A stretch of 64,000 nt of DNA from Hyphomicrobiaceae bacterium (GTDB taxonomy: Bacteria > Pseudomonadota > Alphaproteobacteria > Rhizobiales > Hyphomicrobiaceae): positions 39,612 through 103,611 of the forward strand of contig JAGRKS010000002.1 in the NCBI GenBank assembly GCA_020442185.1, in the 5' to 3' direction. Positions 35,875-44,647 of this stretch are shown piece by piece. The translations under genes and the position numbers were made by a program. Within the stretch, counting starts at the first letter, position 1. Each line of letters opens with the position of its first letter. The notes below the pieces were generated by a model. That model searched no databases, was not told where the DNA came from, and worked only from the letters and a program-made list of their open reading frames with translations.

Positions 35875-37392
35875 GTGAGCCAAAGCCCAGTTGTGGTCAT
35901 AGGCGCCGGGATCGGCGGCCTTTGCGCTGCCATCGATCTCGCGGCGCGCGGCGTCGACGTGCTCGTCATCGAGCGCACCAGCGGCCCTGGCGGAAAACTC
36001 AGACCCGTTACGATCGCAGGACAGCAGCTCGATGCCGGCCCGACGGTCTTCACAATGAAGTGGGTTTTCGATCAGCTGTTTGCTGAAGCCGGCGCATCGT
36101 TCGACGGTGAAGTCGCCACCGCTCCGCTCGATCTTCTCGCCCGCCATGCCTGGCCCGACGGATCCCGCCTCGACCTCCATGCCGATGTCGAGCGTTCGGC
36201 AGACGCGATTGGCCAACTCGCCGGCGCGGCCGACGCCCGCGGCTTCCTCGCGTTCTGCGAGCGCGCCCGCAAGATCTATGCGACACTCGAGGTGCCGTTC
36301 ATCAGGTCGGAGCAGCCAAGCCCGGTCTCGCTTGCACGTGGCGCCGGCCTCGGAGGCCTTGGTGATCTGTGGCGCATTTCTCCCTTCACGACGATGTGGC
36401 GCGCGCTCGGCGAGCATTTCCGTGACCAACGGCTCCGCCAGTTGTTCGGACGCTATGCCACCTATAATGGTTCGTCGCCCTTCATCGCTCCGGCCACGCT
36501 GATGCTCATCGCGCATGTCGAGCAGGCCGGCGTCTGGAGCATCGACGGCGGCATGCATACGCTTGCGAGCAAGCTCGAAGCGCTCGCGACTCGACTCGGA
36601 GCGCGGTTTCGTTACGGCGCAGCTGGTGCACGCGTCGTTGTCGAGGCAGGCCGTGCCGCAGCCGTCGTCCTCGACGACGGGGAGCGCATCCCATGCGCGG
36701 CGATCATATTCAACGGCGACGCCGCAGCCGTCGGCGCCGGCCTCATCGGGCCGGAGGTGCAACAGGGCGTGCCGTCCATTCCGGCCTCGACACGCTCGCT
36801 TTCAGCGGTGACCTTTTCGTTTCTCGGTTCGGCGCGTGGTTTTCCTCTTTCCCGCCACAACGTGTTCTTCGGCCCGGATTACGCTCGTGAGTTCGACGAC
36901 ATCTTCGTCCGCGCGCGTTTGCCTCTCGCACCTACGGTCTATCTCTGCGCACAGGACCGGGACGCAGAGGGAGCACACGAGGATACGTCCGAGGCACAGG
37001 CTGCAGAGCGCTTCCTCTGCCTTGTCAATGCGCCGGCGATCGGAGACCGGCACGCGTTCACCGCAACGGAGATCGAGCAATGTCGACGCACAACCTTCGA
37101 GGCGATGCACCGTGCGGGCCTCAACCTCGAACCGCAGCACGAGACGATGGTGATCCGGACGCCGCAATCGTTCGAACAGAGCTACCCGGCAACCGGCGGC
37201 GCCCTATACGGCCAGGCAGCGCACGGCTGGCGCGCCTCGTTCAGCCGGCCAGCGACCCAGACACGGATAAAGGGCCTTTATCTAGCGGGCGGCAGCGTGC
37301 ACCCGGGAGCGGGCGTCCCGATGGCGGCACTCTCGGGCCGAATAGCGGCACGGCGGCTGCTGGCGGACCAGACTTCGCGACGCCGGTCGTAA
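35875..37392 (+). CDS. crtD: CrtD, 1-hydroxycarotenoid 3,4-desaturase (methoxyneurosporene dehydrogenase)
   Basis: 505 residues, CrtI-like FAD flavoprotein. The dinucleotide fold is at the N-terminus (VVVIGAGIGGLCAAIDLAAR, about 6-25) and the C-terminal FAD motif is GLYLAGGSVHPGAGVPMA. In the pathway it introduces the 3,4 double bond. I chose the GTG at 35875 because the fold starts six residues later; a GTG at 35833 abuts the operator. Most similar relative in the window is crtI, but the AGPTVFTMKWVFD region (about 59-71) is CrtD-like. Confidence 0.9.
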   Translation: MSQSPVVVIGAGIGGLCAAIDLAARGVDVLVIERTSGPGGKLRPVTIAGQQLDAGPTVFTMKWVFDQLFAEAGASFDGEVATAPLDLLARHAWPDGSRLDLHADVERSADAIGQLAGAADARGFLAFCERARKIYATLEVPFIRSEQPSPVSLARGAGLGGLGDLWRISPFTTMWRALGEHFRDQRLRQLFGRYATYNGSSPFIAPATLMLIAHVEQAGVWSIDGGMHTLASKLEALATRLGARFRYGAAGARVVVEAGRAAAVVLDDGERIPCAAIIFNGDAAAVGAGLIGPEVQQGVPSIPASTRSLSAVTFSFLGSARGFPLSRHNVFFGPDYAREFDDIFVRARLPLAPTVYLCAQDRDAEGAHEDTSEAQAAERFLCLVNAPAIGDRHAFTATEIEQCRRTTFEAMHRAGLNLEPQHETMVIRTPQSFEQSYPATGGALYGQAAHGWRASFSRPATQTRIKGLYLAGGSVHPGAGVPMAALSGRIAARRLLADQTSRRRS

Positions 37393-37424
37393 GCAACGGC
37401 TACGCGTGGTGGTATGTCGACGCC

Positions 37425-38300
37425 GTGAGCACCGACGGAACACATGGGCTTACGATCATCGCATTCGTCGGCAGCGTGTTCTCGCCCTACTATGCCATGC
37501 GCCGGCGGCGCGGCGCGGCATCGCCGGAAAACCACGTCGCCATCAACGTGGCGCTCTATGGCCGAGGCGGCAAGCGATGGGCGATGACGGAGCGCGGCGC
37601 CGGTGCGCTCGCACGCGACACCGCCTCGTTCGTGGTTGGACCGAGCAGCCTCGCCTGGGACGGCAACGGGTTGACCATAGACATCGACGAAGTCACCGTG
37701 CCCTGGCCATCGCGGATCCGTGGACGGGTCCGCGTCGTTCCCGACGCGATTGTCGCCGACACCTTCGACATCGACGGCATCGGCCGTCATCGATGGCGAC
37801 CCATCGCACCGCGTTGCCACGTCGAGGTGGCGCTGACGCAGCCCTCGCTGCAGTGGATCGGAACCGGCTACCATGATCACAATACCGGACTCGAACCGAT
37901 CGATACCGCGTTCCGCCGATGGGACTGGTCGCGCGCGGCGACGGGCGATGGCAGTGTGATCGTCTACGATGTCACCTGTCGTCAACCCGACATCTCGGGG
38001 CCGTTGCTCGGGCTCGCGATTGCTCGCGACGGCGCTGTCCGCCGTCTCGACCTGCCACTCCGAGTGCCCCTGCCGAAGTCACGAATCTGGCGCATCGCGC
38101 GCGCGACGCGTTGCGACGACGGCGAAACGCCGACCGTCGTCGAGACGCTGGAAGACACGCCCTTCTATGCCCGCTCAATCGTGTCGACCGAGATTGCCGG
38201 AACAAGAATTTCGGCCTTCCACGAAAGCCTCGATCTCAATCGCTTTCGCTCCCCGGTCGTGCAGGCGATGCTACCGTTCCGCATGCCCCGACGCGGCTAG
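37425..38300 (+). CDS. crtC: CrtC, carotenoid 1,2-hydratase (start uncertain)
   Basis: The reading frame carries the CrtC signatures IIAFVGSVFSPYYAMRR, ENHVAINVALYGRGGKRWAM, GTGYHDHNTGLEPID and RRWDWSR. CrtC adds water at the C1,2 double bond of neurosporene or lycopene ends. The first usable start is this GTG (291 residues, close to the short Rhodobacter form). However, family-like sequence (GPDFATPVVSNGYAWWYVDA) extends about 20 codons upstream across the crtD stop with no ATG, GTG or TTG; the next ATG in frame is at 37080, deep inside crtD. Translation may therefore begin at a rare codon or within crtD. Confidence 0.88.
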   Translation: MSTDGTHGLTIIAFVGSVFSPYYAMRRRRGAASPENHVAINVALYGRGGKRWAMTERGAGALARDTASFVVGPSSLAWDGNGLTIDIDEVTVPWPSRIRGRVRVVPDAIVADTFDIDGIGRHRWRPIAPRCHVEVALTQPSLQWIGTGYHDHNTGLEPIDTAFRRWDWSRAATGDGSVIVYDVTCRQPDISGPLLGLAIARDGAVRRLDLPLRVPLPKSRIWRIARATRCDDGETPTVVETLEDTPFYARSIVSTEIAGTRISAFHESLDLNRFRSPVVQAMLPFRMPRRG

Positions 38301-38371
38301 TCCATCATCTCCGCCGGGGAGGTCTTGGTCTTGGAGGCGCTGCCTTGGCGGCGCCGTTGTTGTTGCATCGC

Positions 38372-38575
38372 TCACCCGGCGCCGCCGGTCGGGCCGTGAT
38401 CGGAGCCGCCCGACGAGCCGCCCGATGATGTGTCGCCCCTCTCGTCGTGCGTCCGCGATCGATCTTCGCGACCGCCAACGCGATTGGCGAACTTCTCGAG
38501 TATGAACCAGCCGATTCCGAATGCGAGGACGATGAAGAACTCGAGGAACGCTAGCGGGTTGATATCCCAATTCAT
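38372..38575 (-). CDS. 67-residue single-span membrane protein (second of a pair)
   Basis: A small protein with a short N-terminus (MNWDINPLAF), one membrane helix (about 9-28, LEFFIVLAFGIGWFILEK) and a polar Gly/Ser/Asp-rich tail. The ATG has GAGGACGAG upstream. It is 44 bases after the other 67-codon gene, in the crtI-crtB-dxs direction, and convergent with crtC. I do not recognise a characterised family. The positions suggest a PGC-linked assembly or pigment-related role, but this is inference. Confidence 0.75.
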   Translation of the reverse strand: MNWDINPLAFLEFFIVLAFGIGWFILEKFANRVGGREDRSRTHDERGDTSSGGSSGGSDHGPTGGAG

Positions 38576-38619
38576 GGCTCGTCCTCGGCACTGCCACCCA
38601 TAGTGCCGGAGGCGACATC

Positions 38620-38823
38620 TCAGGAGCTATCTCGCGGCGCGTCGTCTCTCGCCACGCCTCGTGACGCGCGGATCGCCGCGACTTGCTTTTCGTCTTTCAA
38701 AACCTTCTCGTCCTGCCGCAAGGCGCGCCGGACAGAAACCAGCTCGCGAACCGCCAGCGCGAGAATGATGCCGAACACCAGCAGCATCTCGATCAGACCG
38801 AACGAATTCTCGTCTATCGACAT
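38620..38823 (-). CDS. 67-residue single-span membrane protein (first of a pair)
   Basis: MSIDENSFGL leads into one membrane helix (about 9-25, GLIEMLLVFGIILALAV) and a charged, likely coiled-coil tail (RELVSVRRALRQDEKVLKDE). It has the same length as the next gene and a similar Asp-rich start plus hydrophobic span, so the two could be diverged duplicates. The ribosome site is weak (AGG, 11 bases before the ATG). The longer frame to 38871 adds basic residues without support. It is about 140 bases after dxs, on the same strand. Confidence 0.65.
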   Translation of the reverse strand: MSIDENSFGLIEMLLVFGIILALAVRELVSVRRALRQDEKVLKDEKQVAAIRASRGVARDDAPRDSS

Positions 38824-38965
38824 CAACGAAAGCCTACGCCGATTAGGCGCCCGCTGCCGCACGGTGCGCAATGCCCGCTGGCGACGAACACAGCCAGCGG
38901 GTCACATCCTGCAGGGCAGGCTGGGCGTGCCTCCAGCCGGGTTGCGCCCAGAATGCGAACTCACG

Positions 38966-40909
38966 TCATGCCCGCAGGCTTGCCGCTCCGTCGCGCCCGT
39001 CGAGTCCGAGGCCCTGACATGCAGCCGAGACGATCGCCTCGGCATCGAGCATCGCTTTGGCGTACATCCGTTCCGGCTTGTCGTGATCGATGAAGACGTC
39101 CGGCAATGTGAGACACCGCACTTTTGCGCCGCGATCCAGGATTCCAGTGGCCGCAAGATGGTGCAGAACGTGACTGCCGAACCCGCCGATGGAGCCCTCT
39201 TCGACGGTAATGAGCAACTCGTGGTCGCGCGCCAGGCGGCCGACGAGATCGGTGTCGAGCGGCTTCATGAAACGTGCATCGGCGACGGTTGCGGAAAGGC
39301 CGAGCCGGGCCAGCGCATCCGCTGCGGCCAGCGCCTCGGCAAGTCGTGTCCCGAGCGACAGGATCGCAATCGTCGATCCTTCCCTGACGACGCGCCCCTT
39401 GCCGATTGCCAGCACCTCGCCCGCCGCCGGCATGGCGACGCCTGTTCCCTCACCGCGCGGATATCTGAACGCCGACGGCGCGTCGTCGATAGCCGCGGCC
39501 GTTGCAACCATATGCACGAGCTCTGCCTCGTCGGCTGCCGCCATCACGATCATGCCGGGAAGGCAACCGAGGTAAGCCAGGTCGAAACTGCCAGCATGCG
39601 TCGGTCCGTCGGCGCCGACGAGGCCGGCCCGATCGATGGCGAACCGCACCGGTAGCTTCTGGATCGCGACGTCGTGCACGATCTGGTCGTAGCCACGCTG
39701 CAGAAACGTCGAATATATAGCGGCAAACGGCTTCAGTCCTTCGCTCGCCAGCCCGGCCGCGAATGTCACCGCATGCTGCTCGGCAATACCGACATCGAAC
39801 ATCCGCTCGGGAAATTCCGCGCCGAAGACGTTGAGGCCCGTGCCTTCCGGCATCGCGGCGGTGACGGCGACGATCCGGCTGTCCTTGCGCGCCTCGGCGA
39901 CGAGACTGTTCGCGAAGACTTTTGTATAGCTCGGCGCGGCGGCGACGCCTTTCGCCTGCTTGCCCGTCACGACATCGAAGGGCGCGACACCGTGGTACTT
40001 GTCGGCGGCGGCCTCCGCCGGTGCGTAACCCTTGCCCTTCTGCGTCACGACATGGATGAGGATCGGTGCCTGTTCCGCATCACGCGCGTTCTCTAGAACG
40101 GGCAGAAGCTGCTCGAGATCGTGGCCGTCCACGGGGCCGATATAATAGAAGCCCAGTTCCTCGAACCAGAAGCCGCCAGACCAGTACGTGCGCGACATTT
40201 CCTCGATGCGCGCGGCGCGTCTCTCCCAGCGCTTCGGCAGCTTCCGCACGAGCTTCTTCGCCTGATCGCGCATATGCAGATACGTCGCGCCGGAGGCCAC
40301 ACGCGTCAGATACTTCGAGAGCGCACCCGTCGGCGGCGCAATCGACATATCGTTATCGTTGAGGATGACGATCAGGCGGGCATCGCGAGCACCCGCGTTG
40401 TTCATCGCCTCGTAGGCCATGCCGGCGGACATCGCACCGTCACCGATGACCGCGATGACATTGTTCGAGCCGCCCTTGAGATCACGCGCGACGGCCATAC
40501 CCAGCCCGGCCGAAATGGACGTCGACGAATGTGCCGCCCCGAATGGATCGTATTCGCTCTCGCTCCGCTTGGTGAAGCCGGATAACCCACCGCCCTGTCG
40601 CAATGTGCGGATCCGCTCGCGACGCCCGGTCAGGATCTTGTGCGGATAAGCCTGATGACCGACATCCCAGATCAAGCGGTCACGCGGCGTATCGAAAACG
40701 TAATGCAGGGCGACGGTCAACTCGACGACACCCAACCCGGCGCCCAGATGCCCGCCCGTGACCGAGACCGCATCGATCATCTCGTCGCGAAGCTCATCGG
40801 CAAGTTGGCGAAGTTGGGAACGCGGCAGGGTTCGCAAGTCTTCTGGCGTCGCCGCCTTGTCGAGCACGGGACGCGATGGCAAGCGAGGCTTGTCGGCTAT
40901 GACGTTCAT
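38966..40909 (-). CDS. dxs: 1-Deoxy-D-xylulose-5-phosphate synthase (Dxs)
   Basis: 647 residues, full length. It makes DXP from pyruvate and glyceraldehyde 3-phosphate with thiamine diphosphate, the first step of the MEP isoprenoid pathway. The ThDP motif GDG...NN is at 156-171 ([16 protein letters not shown]), [15 protein letters not shown] is at 82-96, and the C-terminal transketolase domain includes [19 protein letters not shown]. The gene follows crtB on the same strand by 76 bases. Placing dxs in the carotenoid operon would raise precursor supply when photopigments are made. Confidence 0.95.
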   Translation of the reverse strand: MNVIADKPRLPSRPVLDKAATPEDLRTLPRSQLRQLADELRDEMIDAVSVTGGHLGAGLGVVELTVALHYVFDTPRDRLIWDVGHQAYPHKILTGRRERIRTLRQGGGLSGFTKRSESEYDPFGAAHSSTSISAGLGMAVARDLKGGSNNVIAVIGDGAMSAGMAYEAMNNAGARDARLIVILNDNDMSIAPPTGALSKYLTRVASGATYLHMRDQAKKLVRKLPKRWERRAARIEEMSRTYWSGGFWFEELGFYYIGPVDGHDLEQLLPVLENARDAEQAPILIHVVTQKGKGYAPAEAAADKYHGVAPFDVVTGKQAKGVAAAPSYTKVFANSLVAEARKDSRIVAVTAAMPEGTGLNVFGAEFPERMFDVGIAEQHAVTFAAGLASEGLKPFAAIYSTFLQRGYDQIVHDVAIQKLPVRFAIDRAGLVGADGPTHAGSFDLAYLGCLPGMIVMAAADEAELVHMVATAAAIDDAPSAFRYPRGEGTGVAMPAAGEVLAIGKGRVVREGSTIAILSLGTRLAEALAAADALARLGLSATVADARFMKPLDTDLVGRLARDHELLITVEEGSIGGFGSHVLHHLAATGILDRGAKVRCLTLPDVFIDHDKPERMYAKAMLDAEAIVSAACQGLGLDGRDGAASLRA

Positions 40910-40985
40910 CGTGTGACCTCCATGTGCTCAGTACAGATCGACGTCGCACCGCCGGAGCGGCATGGCCGCTGGTATTCCGGCCGCT

Positions 40986-42122
40986 TCATCGGGAGTTGGC
41001 CGAGAACGCAAGAGCAGCGCCTCCGCCCATCGCATTCGGCTTCTCATTCCGCAGCGCCATCTCCTGGCCGAAGCGCTCCTGGCGCTCGAGCCGTTCGAAG
41101 AGTTCGACAATGCGTGCAACCCTTCCGGGCATGTTCCACCAGGCAATGTGACGCTCGGGCGTCAGCGCGTCGGCGCTTGCCGCGGCGGACTCGATCAGAA
41201 AGCGCACGGCCTCGACGATGCTCGCATCGCTGCCTGCCGTATGGGTCCGCGCGCCTGAGCGCGACGCATAGGCTCTCATCAGGAGCAGCAGCTTTCGCGA
41301 CACCGGCACGAAGGCCCGTGCCGTCACGGAATCGTAATTGGCGCGCGCCACGGCGTTGCCGATCTCGGCATAGAGGAGCCGTGCGGCGCGGATCCCTGCA
41401 CGGCAGTCGCCCGGCAATTCTGCAAGGCCCTGTTCCGAACGCTGATAGAGCCGCTCCGCCTCCGCGAGCAGCCGCGCCACGACACCACCTATACGGTCAT
41501 CGTAGACTGGCCGGGCGAGCCACGCATCGGGATCGATTCCCGCCTCCCGCAGCCAACGCGCCGGAAGATAAATACGGCCCGCTCGCGCATCCTCGCCGAC
41601 ATCGCGGGCGATGTTGGTCAACTGCATCGCGACACCGAGATCGCAGGCGCGTGCCAGCGCCGACGGGCTGCGCGCTCCCATCACGATGGCCATCATTGCA
41701 CCGACGGTGCCGGCGACGCGGGCAGCGTAGGCCTCGAGTTCGGCGAGCGTCTCGTAGCGCCGCTGCTCGAAGTCCCATGCAAACCCTTCGATCAGCGCCT
41801 CCGGAACGGTGCGCGGAATTGCGAAGCTGCGAACCGTTTCGGCGAATGCCCGGTCCGCGGGGCATGCCGCCGGCTGTCCCGCATAGGCAAGATCGAGCCG
41901 CCGCCGGAGATCGGCCAGAACAACCGCCGCCTCCCCGCCGTGATCGACGGCATCGTCGGCCAGCCGGCAGAAGGCATAGAGCGCGGAGGCCGGTTCACGA
42001 ACTCGTCGCGGCAGCAGGAACGACGCGGCGTAGAACGTCTTCGATCCATTGCTCAACATGGCGCGGCAGACGGCCACGTCCGATAGGGCTGTCGTATTTG
42101 CTTCAGCCCAGGGCTTCTGCAT
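40986..42122 (-). CDS. crtB: CrtB, phytoene synthase
   Basis: 378 residues. It condenses two GGPP to phytoene. The two Asp-rich motifs are RLADDAVDH (about 53-61) and ARDVGEDARAGRIYLP (about 172-187). The ATG at 42122 lies inside the end of crtI (20-base overlap) with AGGTGG at a proper distance; the longer frame to 42179 would be within crtI. It is the typical crtIB pair. Confidence 0.94.
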   Translation of the reverse strand: MQKPWAEANTTALSDVAVCRAMLSNGSKTFYAASFLLPRRVREPASALYAFCRLADDAVDHGGEAAVVLADLRRRLDLAYAGQPAACPADRAFAETVRSFAIPRTVPEALIEGFAWDFEQRRYETLAELEAYAARVAGTVGAMMAIVMGARSPSALARACDLGVAMQLTNIARDVGEDARAGRIYLPARWLREAGIDPDAWLARPVYDDRIGGVVARLLAEAERLYQRSEQGLAELPGDCRAGIRAARLLYAEIGNAVARANYDSVTARAFVPVSRKLLLLMRAYASRSGARTHTAGSDASIVEAVRFLIESAAASADALTPERHIAWWNMPGRVARIVELFERLERQERFGQEMALRNEKPNAMGGGAALAFSANSR

Positions 42123-43635
42123 GGGGCACCACCTGATCGAGGACACGCGCGGACGACAGCACTCCGGGCACACCGGCACCGGGATGGGTTCCCGCGCCGA
42201 CGAGATAGAGGCGATCGATATCCTCGCACTTGTTGTGAGGTCGGAACCACGCGCTCTGCGTCAGAATCGGTTCCATGCCGAATGCAGCTCCCTTGTAGGA
42301 GAGAAGCCGCTGCTCGAAATCAACCGGAGTCATGATCCGCTGCGTCGCGATCGCGTCTTGCAACCCTGGCAGCAGAGTGGCGCCAAGATGCTGGGCGAGC
42401 GCGCGGCGGTAGGGCTCCGCGCGCTCGCGCCAGTCCACATCGCTATCGAGATGCGGAACGGGCGACAAGACGTAGAAGGAATCGCAGCCCGCTGGCGCCA
42501 GGCTGGGATCTGTTGCGGTCGGCCGATGCAAATAGAGGCTGAAGTCTTCCGCGAGAATGCGACGATTGAAGATGTCGGACAAGAGTTCGCGATAGCGCGG
42601 CCCGAGCAGGATCGTGTGATGGGGCACGTCGTGGTACTGCCGATTGGTGCCGAAGTACCAGACGAAAAGGCTCATGGAGTAGCGTGCCTTGTCGATCCTG
42701 CGATCTGTCCAGCGGCGGCGATGCCGCTCCGGAATGAGGTAGCGATAGGTCCACGCAGCATCCGCATTCGACACCACGACGTCGGCCGGAATGGTTTCCC
42801 CTCCCGCCAGCCGCACGCCGCATGCCGCGCGGTTCTCGACGAGGATCTCGCGCACCTCGGCATCGTAGCGGATACGGTTCCCCTGCCCCTCGATCAGGTC
42901 CGCCATGCCCTCGACGAGCCGCCCCGTGCCGCCCATCGCGAAATGCACACCGAACTTGCGTTCCAGATGCGAGATCAATCCGTAGATGGATGTGACGCCG
43001 AAAGGGTTTCCGCCGACGAACAGGGGATGAAAGCTCAGCAATATGCGCAGGCGCGGATCGCGCACGTGCTTGGCCGCAAGGCCATAGATCGTCCGATAAC
43101 TTTCGAGACGCAACAGATCCGGCAGCACGCGCGCCATGTCACGCCACGACTGGAAGGGCACCGCGCCGAGCTTCTCGAAGCCCACGGCATAGATGGCTTC
43201 CGCCCGCGCCATGAAGCGCTCGTAACCCTCGACGTCGCCCGGTGACAACCGCGCCACCTCGCGGCGCATTGCATCGGGATCGCCGGAGCAATCAATCGTC
43301 GAGCCATCGTCGAAGCGGATGCGATAGAACGGCGACAACGCAACGAGGTCGATGTCGTCCTCGAGCCGACGGCCGCACAGCGACCAGAGTTCTTCAAGCA
43401 GGAAGGGCGCGGTAATGATCGTCGGCCCGGCATCGAACGTGAACCCGTCCTGGCGGAACACCGATGCCCGGCCGCCCGGCTGATCGAGGCGCTCGAGAAC
43501 CGTCACACGATAACCGCGGGCTCCGAGGCGTATGGCGGCGGCAAGACCGCCAAATCCGCTGCCGATGACGACCGCATGCGGCCGCTGCCCGGTGCGGGCA
43601 GACTCGACGGGGGTATGCGGCGCGCGTGTCAACAT
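42103..43635 (-). CDS. crtI: CrtI, phytoene desaturase
   Basis: 510 residues, FAD-dependent. The N-terminal motif is VVIGSGFGGLAAAIRLGARG (about 22-41) and the C-terminal bacterial-type signature is LYLVGAGTHPGAGVPGVLSS. It introduces three or four double bonds into phytoene; whether it makes neurosporene or lycopene cannot be read from the sequence. The start codon (43633-43635) lies inside a perfect TGT-N12-ACA operator. Confidence 0.95.
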   Translation of the reverse strand: MLTRAPHTPVESARTGQRPHAVVIGSGFGGLAAAIRLGARGYRVTVLERLDQPGGRASVFRQDGFTFDAGPTIITAPFLLEELWSLCGRRLEDDIDLVALSPFYRIRFDDGSTIDCSGDPDAMRREVARLSPGDVEGYERFMARAEAIYAVGFEKLGAVPFQSWRDMARVLPDLLRLESYRTIYGLAAKHVRDPRLRILLSFHPLFVGGNPFGVTSIYGLISHLERKFGVHFAMGGTGRLVEGMADLIEGQGNRIRYDAEVREILVENRAACGVRLAGGETIPADVVVSNADAAWTYRYLIPERHRRRWTDRRIDKARYSMSLFVWYFGTNRQYHDVPHHTILLGPRYRELLSDIFNRRILAEDFSLYLHRPTATDPSLAPAGCDSFYVLSPVPHLDSDVDWRERAEPYRRALAQHLGATLLPGLQDAIATQRIMTPVDFEQRLLSYKGAAFGMEPILTQSAWFRPHNKCEDIDRLYLVGAGTHPGAGVPGVLSSARVLDQVVPHAEALG

Positions 43636-43644
43636 AGGATGACA
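43627..43644. promoter_or_regulatory. PpsR operator overlapping the crtI start codon
   Basis: TGTCAACATAGGATGACA matches TGT-N12-ACA and covers the crtI ATG (minus strand). A one-mismatch site CGTGCGTCTCATTCGACA lies at 43680-43697, 53 bases upstream centre to centre, so the pair could form a repression loop over the crtI promoter in the 99-base gap to bchO. Confidence 0.7.
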
Positions 43645-43734
43645 TTAAACTTCGCCATCTGCGTTGACGCAAGCGAATACGTGCGTCTCATTCGACATTC
43701 GCGAACATCGATACCGTGGGGCCGGACGCCAAGA

Positions 43735-44619
43735 CTATTCCACCAGCCCCGCCGAACGCGCCTCGTCCAGTATCAGGCCGGCTATCTCATCCGGCTTCTC
43801 TTCGTGCGCCAGGTGACCGAGGCCGCGCACATAGCAAACACGTGCCGTCGGCACGCGCTCTTCTACCTCGAATGCCGTTTCTGGACGCACCGCATCGTCA
43901 TTGCCCGCCGCGACCAGCACCAATGGAATGGTCAGCGCCGGCAGGTCTCGCGACAGACCGACCAGGTCCCATTGCGCCATCATGTCGAGTGTCGCGCGCA
44001 CATGCGCCTGATTTGCAAAGAGCCGCGTGTAGATGTCGATCTGGCGATCCGGCAGTTGCGACCCGGTATTCGCGAGAAGCCGCGCAACCGCCGCGCGGTC
44101 CGCGCCACGGCGCGCGATCAACCCGGGAACGAGCGGCGCTCGCACCACCAGTCTGGCGAGTGGCGAGAATACCCGGCCGGCAAGTCCTCCGAAGGGAAGC
44201 AAGGCGCCGTTGAGACTGACGAGTACGCGTGGCGCGATGCGCCGGTCGAGACACATCCTCGCGAGCACCGCAGCCCCTGCGGAATGACCCACGACGATCG
44301 CCGGACGGAACGCGAGCACGTCGAGCAATTCTGCCGTCGCCAAGGCCATGCCGGTCAACGACACATCGGCGCGGCGCGACATGCCGGTAAACGCATGGCC
44401 GGGAAGATCCGGCGTGATAACGGTGAAGTGCCGCGCCAGAAGCGGCATCAGCTCGGCGAACGAGTGCGTCGAAGAGCCGGTGCCATGCAGCAGCAACAGG
44501 CCCGGTCCGCTGCCCATGGTCTGGACATGCCACCTGAAACCCGCGGCCACAACGAACCGGCTCGCTAACCGGTTCGGCCAGTCGGCGCCATCGCGCTCCC
44601 AGTCCAGATGCTTCGACAT
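43735..44619 (-). CDS. bchO: BchO, alpha/beta-hydrolase linked to Mg chelatase genes
   Basis: 294 residues. Alpha/beta-hydrolase fold: oxyanion LLLHGTGSSTHSF (about 43-55), nucleophile elbow VVGHSAGAAV (about 114-123) and a late His in GLGHLAHEE. BchO always accompanies bchID in purple bacteria, but its substrate is not established. The ATG at 44619 matches the family start WDRDGADWP; an ATG at 44646 directly after the bchD stop is the alternative. It follows bchD on the same strand. Confidence 0.88.
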   Translation of the reverse strand: MSKHLDWERDGADWPNRLASRFVVAAGFRWHVQTMGSGPGLLLLHGTGSSTHSFAELMPLLARHFTVITPDLPGHAFTGMSRRADVSLTGMALATAELLDVLAFRPAIVVGHSAGAAVLARMCLDRRIAPRVLVSLNGALLPFGGLAGRVFSPLARLVVRAPLVPGLIARRGADRAAVARLLANTGSQLPDRQIDIYTRLFANQAHVRATLDMMAQWDLVGLSRDLPALTIPLVLVAAGNDDAVRPETAFEVEERVPTARVCYVRGLGHLAHEEKPDEIAGLILDEARSAGLVE

Positions 44620-44647
44620 GTGCCCAACGTTCCGGTCGGAGGGCATA

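Noticed and set aside
37080..37424. ATG at 37080 as the crtC start
   Set aside because: Would overlap crtD by over 300 bases and encode an Arg/Pro-rich shadow sequence unlike CrtC, although family-like residues do begin shortly before the crtD stop.
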